64,000 nucleotides of DNA. Source: Dirofilaria immitis (Eukaryota; Nematoda; Chromadorea; Rhabditida; Onchocercidae). The stretch lies in the NCBI GenBank assembly GCA_024305405.1, contig JAKNDB010000103.1, positions 3,100,001 to 3,164,000 on the forward strand, written 5' to 3'. A program made the position numbers and the translations under genes. The notes beneath the pieces are model-generated. The model was not told the origin of the DNA. It worked only from the letters and a program-made list of their open reading frames with translations, and did not search any database. Below, piece by piece: positions 25,101-37,900 of this stretch. How positions within the stretch are numbered: position 1 is the first letter of the stretch; each line of letters begins with the position of its first letter.

Positions 25101-25915
25101 AGGAAAAAGAAAAAAATATTATAGCAAACATTTCTTTATAATATAATTCATTTTTTATAACATATTTAATGCTAATTTATTAAATTCATTTTCTTATTTT
25201 TACTTAGACAAATTTAATTTCATATCGCAATAATGTTGTTAAAAATTATTTTTATTATTTCGAGAAAAGTATCGTAACCTTTTGCTTTTATTTTTTGATA
25301 GTTTATTGATTGAAGATTGATTTGTCGTATTATTATGACTGATCGGCTAGATCAACAATAGGGTTTGATTGGATTTATATGATATCATAAACACAATATA
25401 GCGTTTATATAATGATTGGAAATTTATTTCACAAAATAAATAATGAAATATTGAGAAATACTTTTTATTATACAAATATAAATAATAGGCTATTTAAAAA
25501 AAAAAAAGAGAGAAGTAAAGATTGGAGAGGGAAAAAATGACCATTATGGCACTTCAAATGTATAAAAGGAAAGAATGAAATTGAATAAATTGATAAAACA
25601 AATATATGTAATTGATAGGTAATCATTTATTTATCAAACAATCAAAAAGATCAAAGATTTTGATTTAAAAAAAAAAAAAAAAAAGAAAAATAAATTTGAT
25701 CCTCATTACACTGCAACCTATGGATTATTTAAAAATCAATCAATCAAATCATTCGTAATTATAAGATGATGAAATTTTTTATTTTTATTTTTGCTGCACT
25801 TATCAAATATTCCGAATTTAATTTATTTTATCATTTCGAACATTCAAAAAACTCTTATCGATTTTAAATATTTAAATGATGTTACTAATTAATATGTCCA
25901 ACATTGTTGTTACAT

Positions 25916-28900
25916 TTATGATGGCACTTCCACGTTTATATCTTCTGCATCCACGTTACCATTTGTTTGATAATACATATCAACGACACGTTTCCAATCG
26001 ATTACTGTTTCGATATTCCAATCATCACTTTTTCCCAATTCTTCGTTCTGACCATGTCGAACTTCTAAGAAGCAAAAATTTAAAAAAAAAAAAACTTTAG
26101 AGATACTTCGAGAATCTTCAATGTTTGTCTTCATTCATTCTGCAAAATATAATTTTGATGATCATTAATCGAAATATCATTGATTTGATAGATTATGTTT
26201 GAAATTTTTAAAGATTTTACTAATAAAGAAATTAAGTAAAATAATTTGTTCACGTTTGCTTGTTAATTGAAGCTATGAATAATTGAAGAATCTAAATGAT
26301 TCAAATTTCAAAAAAAAAAATGATACCTGTAGTGTCATCGTCAGCTAAAATTGCTGGACTAAGACGACCTGTATCACCACTCATCGAAAATGCATCAATA
26401 TTCTCTTCATGCCTAAGATCTTGTTGAGCTTTTTGTGTACACAATTTTACTGAAATAAAATAGTGAAGCAATTTAAAATTAAACTCAATCAAAAGTATAA
26501 TATTTAAATTCAATGAAATTGTATAATACTTCAAAATATTTCATTTTCAAAATAAAAATTCGAAATATTTTGATTTCAAATATATTAAAATACATGCGTT
26601 TTAAATTTGTTAGATTTTGCGTTTGTTTATTAAATTATACTTTTGGTTGTACGTAAATTCCAACTTACAATTATTTCTATAAGCAACTTTGAGGATAACA
26701 AGTAATTTTGTTAACATATTAATAGGAGCTGGAGTAGCAGAACGTTTATTCATTTGTCGAATTAGAATTGCTCGACCAAATTTCCATTCTTTATCTGATT
26801 GTGCTTGAATTCTTTGATATGTATCAGACATCATGGCAATTAATAAATTTATTAAAACCTGAAAATTTTTTTATCTCAATTTCTCAATTAATTCAAATTT
26901 AAATTTTTAATCGAAATTTTTATGCTAAATTTAGAATTAAGCTTTCATTTAAGTTTTTAGTTAATATTAAAATTGAATATGTAATTAATTACTTACAATT
27001 AAAGTAACTAATAAATAAATTCCAAAAATCATTTTTAATATAATTTTGCCAAAATCGGGAACTAAATGAAGTGGTGGCATCGTATCTGGTTCAACCAATC
27101 CAAATAGCGAGAAAAATAACATTTCGAGAGTTTGTTGCGGTGATGCAAGACGCATCCATTGTGCATCATCCGTATCCGAAGGTTGATATGCTGGCTATAA
27201 TTTTCATTTTCATTATTCATGAATTTTTGTTTTTTTTTTTAAGAAATATTTAGCATAATATTAGGATATATGAAAAAAAAAGTGAAAAGTAATATGAATA
27301 AACAAAACTTCTTGAAGATAAATATATCGATTGATTGTTAATTCGATCGATTGTTAATTTATAAAATTGCAAGTTTTGAATTTTTGATACTTTACATAAA
27401 ATCTTCAAATAAACGAAAACAAGAATATGGTATCTGGTGTATTCAAAAATGAGATAATATTTTATCTCTAATAACTTTCATTTTTTTAGTTTAACAAAAA
27501 AATATTTCAAAAAAAAAATTATCCAACATATTTATTTCAATTACCTGAAATATAGAAGTGATATGTAGAGTGAAACCTGCTATAAATAGTAATAATATAA
27601 CGAGAAATCTGAAAAATGGGAAAAATAAATTGATTAATTAAAGTGTTGAATAAACAAAATAAGAATTTAAAATAATTAATATTAAAAACTCATGATTTAT
27701 TTAATGAAATAATTTGATGCTATTAAGAAGAAGTAAGTATAGCAAATATAATATTCACTTCCTTTTTTTTCTTTACTATCTTATTAATATTTCCAATTTG
27801 ATATAATATTTTCATTTTGTATTCATCACTGATGGGCAAAATAAATTTTGATTAATTAATTAAAAATAAAATTTTGCAAATGTATGAGAAAAAAAAGAAG
27901 TGAATTCTAAAAAGAAAATAAATGTAATTATAATTTTCAAATAATTAATTCGATAATATAATTAAATTATATTTTATAAAAATTGATTAATGAAATAATT
28001 AAAAATAGAAATTATAAAAATTATACCGAAGTAAATCATACATAAGATCACGTATAATAATAGCCCATGGACCGAATAAATGATGAACGGTAAGAAAATC
28101 CAAAAATTCAACAAAAGAAAATAATAAGACAAGTGCAAATAATTGATTCTTTAGATAAAGCATTGTTCGAACAAAATGCATCTTTTCATCATCATTTAAA
28201 TGATGCATAAATAAGATAGGTATTACAAATGCAAGAATATGTACTGCTATTGCAATTGCACTAAGTAATAGAATTAATACCTAAAAATTTTTAATTTATT
28301 AATTATAATTAAGAAGTAAATACTATGTTATCATATCTTATCATAAAAAACGAAAGAAAAATATTAATTAACTAAATTGATTAGATCAATCTTATTGCTA
28401 GTATCATTTATAAATTGGCTTTTTTTTTTATCTAATTGTATTTGATAATATTAAATAACAAGAGATATTGATTATCAACATCTTATCTTCTACTAAAATA
28501 CATTAAATTTATGGCAAAATATAAAATCAACTTCTACTAAACATATAATGAATGATAGCTAATTAATAATTTGATATAGACGATAATTCAATTTGAACAA
28601 ATTAAAATTTAACCTTAACAATCGCAAGACCCGATCCACCACCTACATTAGATAGTTCGGATACTAGATTACCGGAAAGCCATAAAAGTAGTAACCATTC
28701 AACTGGATTTGGTATAATACTTCGTACTTCATAAATTTTGTGTGTCAAATTAAGCACAACAATTGTAAGTAAAATTGTAAAGTAGATATGTGACACTAAA
28801 AAAATAATTTTTATATCCATTCAAAATTCATTTAGTCTTAAGTTACAGACAAGCTATAATTTGTTTAATATTAAAAAAGAAGTATGGATGTAACGGAATA

Positions 28901-31900
28901 AATGTATTTCGGAGATATTAGAAGCAATTTTAATTTTGATAGTAATTTAAATTAAAATTTACCATACCAGTATGACAAACAAATTTAATAATTGGAGCAC
29001 GTCCAATACGTGTATCAAGTGGTAGCGAAAAATAAAACCAAGCCGGTGGACAAATAAGCACCATTAATGTGAATGCTACAGTTTTACCAAATGACCATTC
29101 CACACGACCGGTCCAAACTTCGGTAAGATAACGCTGTACAGATGCATAGGAAACTACTTCTTTCTGAAATAAACAATGAAAAATTCTATTTATAATAATA
29201 AATCCATCAATTTAATTTTATATTATTAATAATTATCTATCTACCTGTTCATTTTCGATTAATACATCTAAAAGCGGTCGTCCACGATTATCTTTTGCTT
29301 TAAGTAACAATGCCGGATTATATTCACTTGCTGTTATACTGAGTAATTCAACGGCCATATCTTCCGCAAATTGTGAAACATTTATTAAATCTCTGCTCGT
29401 TCCTATATGAAAATAATTTTATTAAACTTAATTAGATTAGATAAAATGTCAGGTAAGTATTTTAGATTGTCATTTGAAACTTTAACTATTCAATTCATAA
29501 ATATATAAGGTATAACATTCAATAATGTATCATATTATTTTTAATCATGAAAGTTTGCACAATCTACCTTGATCTAATAATCAATAATATTATTTTTCTA
29601 ACTAATTTTTCTTTATCACTATTGTTATCATTGCACTAATCACCTATGATCAATATCAGCTTTTTTAATGTTGAAGAAGACATACCTTTTTTACAAAATA
29701 TTACTTAATTATCATCATCAATATTACCATACATTTTGCTAATCATGAAATACCATCAGTGATTCAAATTTTTCATAGAAAAATGATATTGTGATCGATG
29801 TACGTATATGATTTCTTAAAATTCAATTTTGAAAAGTAAAAATTTTATAATTAAAAATTCAATAACCTTTTCTTTCTCGCTCATTTCACGATATAAAGAT
29901 GATAGCTTAACAGCAGTATCAATTGGTGCTGGACTTTGCAAGATGAATTCTTTTAACGGTACATTATCACTCGTTTTACCACAAACCATTAGATCAAAAA
30001 TGAACTATAAAAATTAAAGCTTTTTGAAAAAAACAAACAATCAATTTATAAAGATCAATCAATTCCTTAAAAAATTTTATCAAATTAATAAAGGTCTAAA
30101 TTAGTATACCACTTATAAATAGATAATTAATTACCTTTCGATCATCCATTAATGCATGCGTATCATGCTTTTGCTTTAGTAGAAAACGTAAACAATCAGC
30201 GTGATTGTGTGCGGCAGCAAAACACAATGGTATCTAAATTAAATTACAACGTATATATTTGGTTAATATTATATTTTAAATTTAAAATCCTCCAGTCCCA
30301 TACCTTTCCTTCTTTTGTTTCCGCTTGTGCATCAGCTGAACTTTTTACAAATAATTTGACAACATTTAGATGTCCTGCTTGAGTAGCATAATGCATTCCT
30401 GTCCATCCATTCTTAAAAATATTTTAGCTTTTAATTGATACTTTAAAAATTTATGAACAATTTAATAAAATATAAATTCTGAAAAAAATTCTGCAATCAT
30501 ACAAATTAGAGCTATCTTGTTGAAATGTTTTTTTGATTTTGATCAAGTATAAAATTTAAATTAAAAATTCAGCAAAAATTAAACTTAAGTCTAAAATTTT
30601 AGATTAATCAAATTTAGGATAGAAAATTCGATCAAAACTATAGTAATCGATGAATCTAAAATAAACCTGATCCATAACATTAATATTTGATCCTTGAGCA
30701 ATAAGTAATGAAACCATTTCATAATGTCCATTCATTGCAGCTAAATGTAATGGTGTCCGTCCACGCCAATCTTTTGTATGCTGTTGTTGAGTTGATCTCG
30801 ACAAAAGCATCCCAACTACTGCTATATGACCTTGTTGAGCTGCTAAATGAAGAGGTATAACACTCTGAAAAAGGATGAAAAATAAATAAATAAATAAAGT
30901 TTATTTATACTAAAAAGATTTTATTATTTTAGCGTATTTTCATTTTATTAAGAATTTTTATACTTAAAAATTTCCTTCTTATTTTATTTTTATTGGCACA
31001 TTGTATAAATTCGAATGAAACATTTAGGCCAACTATTTGAAATGTTAACTAAGCCAATATTTCTAAATTTTAAATTTATGAACAATCAAATTGGAAGATA
31101 TAGAAAAAAAAAAAAGAAAAATAAACTGACCATAGTAGTTGAAGTTGCGTCTACTTGAACACCTTGATTCAATAACATTCGTACCAATGAATCATGTCCG
31201 GATTGTGCTGCCAAATGTAACGGTGTAAATCCATACTATAAAAAGCAAATTTTATTTCATATTAAATTTAAAATTTAATATGAAATTTTTAATTACAATG
31301 TAATACTAAACTTAATGATATTCTATTGAAAGAGAAAGATGAAAAAATTGGATTAAAATAGATCAAAGTTATTATTAGTTTTTCTTTTTGTTTGTTTGTT
31401 TTTTTTTTTGATAAATTCAAATAAATCATTTTAGTGTATTGTAATGGATATGAAGTAAAATGTAAAAGTAAAAGTTAGAAAAATAAAGTAACATTACTTT
31501 CTTACTTCGGTTGCAAATTCTTTCACAACATAATGATTATAAACAGGTGGTTCAGATCGTAAATTTGCCGGAACATGTTTTAACATTTCCATAACAAAAT
31601 CTGAATTGCCATAATATGCAGCTATATGAAGCGCATTTAATCCTGTCTAAAAATTTATGAAAATCAATTTATGAAAAATAAAAATCAAAAAAATTCGTAA
31701 ATTTTTACCATAAACAATTTCTTTTTTTTGCATAGATAAATAGGTAAAAATCAAAAATTCAATTTTATTTTCGCTTCTTTTTTTTGTTTTTGTTTATAGC
31801 AAAATATTTTAGCAATATTAGGAATGATTACTTTTTTGAACATTTTCTCCATAATGATTGATCGAAAACATTGAGAATAGGAACGAATCCATTTTTTGCA

Positions 31901-34900
31901 CCCAAATGTAATGCTGTCATACCATGCTAAATGATAAAATAAATTTTAAAATAAATTAAAATTTAAAATTAAAAAAACAAAACAAAATTACAATAACCTA
32001 AATTATATATAAGATATAAGACATATTTGTATGTATAAATGATACAGCATATTGATTGATTTTTTTAATAAAAGTTAATAATTATGAAAAAATATTTATG
32101 ATAAAACTAACAGCATTTTCATCTTCAACATTTGCACCATTTTCGAGTAAAAATTTGACAATTTTATTATGTCCACCAGCTGCTGCCATATGTAATGCTG
32201 TTGCTTCCATTGCTTTTGTTTTTGCCTTTAATTTAATTTGTAAAATTCATAAAAATTTCATTTCTATTATCGGTCAAATAATGAAAATAATGGACGAGAG
32301 AAAATCTCGAACTCAATATATATCTACAAAATTGATAATAAACTTTTTGCTGTTATAAAAGATATCATTGTATGTTGTTAATTTGAGTGATATACTTAAA
32401 TTTATTGATTAATTTATCATTTAATCTATCACAAAAAAAAAAAAAAAAAAGTGAAATATTTAATAATAAAACATACTTGAATAACCATAGCTTTATCAAT
32501 CATCATTAATTCTCGAACAACTGCTAACGATCCTTTCATTGCAGCAATATGTGCACATGTAAAACCATTTAAATCAATCGCTGTCAATACTGCTCGATTA
32601 TTTTGTCGCATTTTTAAAAATAATTTAACTACATCCGGATAATCATTCTAAAAAAAAAAAAAAAAAAAAAGATGTAAACTTTTGAAAAGGAAATTTTAAA
32701 TTAGTAATTTGTAACTTTCCTTTTCATCCCTAATAAATAATATTAAAATAAATTAAACAGTAAATACTTCAGCTGCTAGATGTAACGGTGTTTGTCCTTT
32801 ATCATCACGTGCATTTGGATTTGCACCAAGTGCAAGTAATGTTTGCGCTACAGCTAATTGTCCATATCGTGCCGCAAAATGTAACGCTGTTTGATTATCC
32901 AATGTTATTGCTTCCAATAAAGCACCATGATTTTCTACCAGAACATTTACCACTTTAACATGACCATTTTGTGCTGCCAAATGTAACGGTGCTTCACCAG
33001 TTTTCGATTTACTATAATATAAAATTTTATGAAGTCGTAATTTTTTCTTTTTTTTTGCTCTTCAAAAATAACTTAAAATTAAATCTTTTAATCAATGATT
33101 TAAATTGGTTATATTCAATTATCAATTATCAATTATCTTCCTTCTGATATTTTTTTTTTTTGATAAATATTTGCAAAAATTATTATCAATAATGATAATT
33201 CATTTAATGATAGCTAGCTAATAAAATTTTATTTCAATATTATTCAGAGGGAAAAAAAAGAAAGATTCAGTATAGCGAAACCTGTTAACAAATGCTTTAC
33301 TTTTCAGTAATAAATGTGTCAACATGAGATGACCATTAGCAGCAGCTAAATGTAACGCTGTTCGACCATTCTCATCAAAAACATCAACTCGAGCATGATG
33401 TTGAAGAAGAATTTGAGCAACACCGAAATGACCAAGAGCACATGCTTCCATCAATGGTGACCAGCCATTCTTAAAAATGAAAACAAAAAAAAAAAAAAAT
33501 GCTCATTACAATTTACAGTGATATAATAATAATAATAATCAGTAGAAGTTGCTAATGTTATTTACTTATTAAGTTGAGAGAAGTAAGTTATATAATAAAG
33601 CTTAATTTATTCTTGACTATTCATTTTGAATAATCAATACTACATTTCATTCATGATTGCTTATTTTGAACAATTTTATACAGTAATTTATTCCAGATCA
33701 CTTATTTTCGATAGTTTATACTGTTTTTATTTTGGACTATTTCGGGCAATTTATACGGTATCTTAACCTGGATTGCTTATTTTGTACTGTATCTTATCTT
33801 AGACATCTTAGTTTGGATAATTTGCATTGTATTTTATTGTTATTTTGAATGATTTATACTACTCATCTCCTGAATTGTTTTATTTCGAACATTTTGTATA
33901 ATATTTAATCGTGGGCATCTTATTTTCGACAATTTATACCACATTTTAACCTAAATTGATTGTAGAAAATTTATACTGAATCCAAAATCTTGGACTATTT
34001 TTTTGAATAATTAATACTGCTATCGAAAAATCCGGAAGTATCATACAATGTTTTATGTTATAATATGATGAAATAATTAACAAATTCTGGATGAAAGAAA
34101 TTTATATTAACCCTCAGATAAATGAATCATTTATCTAAATCTCAGAATAAAGTCTCTTTGTTCTTCTGCCACCTTTCGATCTGATAATAAAGCTTATATG
34201 AAGTTCTTAAGATGCTGAAATAAATCTACGCTAATTGTACGCATTGTTGTAACGATCGAAGCTATGTGCATGTTGTAACGATCGAAGCTATGTGGATGTT
34301 CTGACGATCGAAGCTATGTGCCTATGTGCATGTCTGAATATTATCCATTCTCTCATTCTGTTTTGATAACTAAACCCTTCGTATAATTAATGTAAGTAAG
34401 CCATCATCGACCACAAAATTACGAATCATCGATAAAAAATATGGAACTTCTCGCTGTTAGTGATTTCATGCAGAATTTCAATCGATGCTTATGCAATTAA
34501 TCAACGAGCAGTAATCATTCAGCTTACTCAACTAATAATACCTTCCAATTTAATCTAACTCACTTCTATCACCATATCTACTACAATCAAGTGACCAATT
34601 TGGAACGTCTTATAATATAGGTGAAGAAATAAATCCTTCGTCATATAAACCTTTCTTATCAAGATTCATCTATATTGCTTCTTATCTAGATTGCTTATTT
34701 TGGACAATGTTGCTTTGTAGGTGATTCTGGACTGCTTATTCTCGATAGTTTATGCTGTATCTTACCCTTGATTGCTTATTTTGGACAATTTGTACCGCAC
34801 CAGCACCAATTTTGTCAATAATAGCGAGCAATGCAGCTTCATTACCTGATCGTGCAGCCAAATGCATTGCTGTTTCTTGTTCCTAAATAACGAAATTTTG

Positions 34901-37900
34901 CTTCACAGCAAATGATGGAATAAATAACTGTGTAAATCTTAAAATTTAAAAATTTAAATTTTTTGAAATTGTATAAAGGAAGTTGAAATTTACGGTATTT
35001 TTTTCTAAAATGATTTTTGAGATGATAAAAGTAATAATCACATAATTCTTAAAATATCGAGATTTTATTATATTTAAAATATATATAGATTGAGATTTTG
35101 AATATTTGCTTTGTATGTTTGAAGCTCCGGTTGACCATTATGATCGATAAGAATTTTGATCAATTTTGCATCTTCACCCGGGAAATGTGTTTGATTCGAG
35201 GTAATCTGAGCAGCATAATGTACAGCTGTTAGACCATCCTAAAATTCTTTCGCTTTTAGAAAGTAGTCAAGTCAAAGCAAATAAGAGATTTAATTGAAGA
35301 TAAAAATGGTTAAATAAATTTTCAGATGAAAGATAATTGAAAAAGTAACAAGTAAGTTTTTATTGTATAATTTCTAACTTCTGTAGTTCGAGCATTGATA
35401 AATTCTTTGATTTCTTGAGATGATATATTCTGTGAAAGATGTTCTAAGATTAGTGTTACTGCTTCACTATTGCAACTCTTTGCTGCTACATGTAAAACAC
35501 TTTCACTATTCTGTAATCATAATATATTCATTAATAAATTACTTCTTTAATTATAATTCTTTTAAAAGAACGGTATATTTTATTAGTAATTTTAGGTATT
35601 ATTCTATCCTGTAATTAGTTCCTCATTTCTTTCTTTTATTTTAGATTTTAAAATTTTACTTTTCTCAAACAAAAAAAAAATTGATGTAATCAATATTTAT
35701 ATAATGAAGTCATTAACATTATACAATTATAATTATCAGTTCATATTAGGCATTTATAAAATTAATGCCTAATTTTACTAACATTTGAGCAAATTTTGGA
35801 TCCGCGCCTTCACTAAGCAATAAACGTATCATTCCGGAAAGCGGATTACGAGCAGCAATATGTAATGGTGTTTCACCATCATTACGTTTAACGTTTGGTT
35901 GTGCACCACTTTTTAATAACATTATTGCACATTCGATTGCATCTTCTGTAGTTAATGATGCAGCAATATGTAAAGCAGTTTCACCAATTGTACCACCATG
36001 AACATGAACATCTGCACCGTATCCAAGTAATGCTTCTACAACAGATGCTTTACCTGCTTGTACTGCAACATGTAAAGCCGTATAATTATCCTGCAATCGT
36101 ATGAAACTTTATTGTTAATTAATTCAATTATTTTATTTATATAAATGATAAGCAATGATAGATAATTTCAATTTTTGGTTTACATTTCATTACAATAAAA
36201 ATATTCAATTTTGTTTTTTTTTTTTTTTTAAAAATTATTTTTCAGAATTGAAAAAAATTTTTAATAAAATTTCGAAGTTTAAAAATTATTGAGAAAACAA
36301 GGATGTTTATTTTATAGTAAGAGATATTACTCTAGTTTTAATATCAACATTTGTTCCTCGAGCAATTAACATTTGAACAACATTTTCAAAACCAGCTGCT
36401 GCTGCAGAATGTAAACCCAAAGCACCTTGAAATAATTGATTAAATTATAAATTCTTTTTTTTCATTTTAAATATTTTGATAAATTTTTCAAAAATATTAC
36501 AATCATATTATGCATATTTTATTTATTAGTAATTTAATTAAAAATAATTTATCGATTGATTCATTTTTCCGATCGAAAATTAACAAAATTTATTTAAAAT
36601 TATACGAAATATATTTTTATTTGAAATCTTTTTATGAATGAATTAAAATAATAAAATTACAAAATTGATTATTAAATACCACGTTTATTTGGCATACAAA
36701 GAGGTACGCCATGTTTTAAAAATGTTAATGCGGTAGAAGCATGTCCACTTAAAGCAGCAACATGCAATAATGTACTACCATCACTTGTTCGTGCTCGTAC
36801 AGATCCTCCAAATTTTTCTATCAATAATTCAGCAATATTTGTACGACCAGCAGCTGCTGCAATATGTAATGGTGTTCGATCTTCCTAAAAAAAAAAAAAA
36901 ATTGAAAGTTAATCATGATAAAAATTGAAAATTGAAAATTGATCATGATAAAAATTGAAAATTGAAAGTTGATCATAATAAAAACTGAAGATTGAAAGTT
37001 GATCATAATAAAAATTAAAGATTGGAAGTTGTTCATGATAAAACTGAAGATTGGAAGTTGATCATAATAAAAACTGAAGATTGAAAGTTGATCGTGATAA
37101 AAATTGGAGAATGAAAAGTTAATCATGATAAAAAGCTTTTCAGAAAAAACAATTTTGTAATCGAATTTTGGAAAATTGAAAAATCATAATTTTCGATTTA
37201 TTAATTTCAAAATTTAAACATCAAATAGGTTTCCCTTAATTTTTTAAAAATTCGGTAAATTAAACCTTATCAAAAATATTCGCATTAGCTCCTAATTTAT
37301 GCAAAATTTGCAAGGAAGTTATATTTCCTTTGAATGCGGCATCATGCAGTGCAGTCCAGCCGGCCGAATTTGCAGTATTTACATCAATTTGATCATAACT
37401 AGCAAGAAGTCGCAATATATCATTTTTAACTGAGCGACATGCAATATGCAGTAGCGAATCACCGTTTTCATCTATCTAAAAAATTACGCATAGAATTTTA
37501 TCTAAAAATGAAATGAATCTTGGAGGAGAAATTTCGATAGATAAGAAGTTAAAAACTATTTTTGTGACATTCGGGAAATTCATAAATCCATTTTAAAATT
37601 CTTTTTAAAATTTTAAATTCGAAAAATAAATAGGAAGATATCTTACATGCATTAATTGATTACTGTCATCTACTTCTAGCAATAATTTAACCGTATCCAT
37701 ATTACCACATTTTACTGCATAATGTATCGGTAAGCATTTATGCAAATCTTCTACAAGACGACCTTCTTCCCAATGTTTCAACAATATTTGCGTTACACGA
37801 AAACCACGTTTCGATGCACGACCACAAGCAAAATGCAACGGAGTTTGATTGGATGTCTGCAATATAAATAGCATACGTAGCGTAACGTACGTGACGTAAA

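Larger units (their letters stand above)
17842..25915. other. 8-kb gene-poor intergenic region
   Basis: I find no exon of a recognisable protein and no RNA gene. Open frames are short and rich in F, I, K and N. The region holds the repeat blocks listed separately, poly-A/T runs, short (GAAC)n at about 22,772-22,790, (ATATG)n near 24,307-24,323 and dinucleotide AT tracts. It separates the four-TM gene from the 3' end of trp-4, which is on the same strand. Confidence 0.65.

Noticed and set aside
36821..37126. 101-codon frame next to the trp-4 ankyrin exon
   Set aside because: It translates the intronic minisatellite; the true exon at 36680-36884 is in a different frame.
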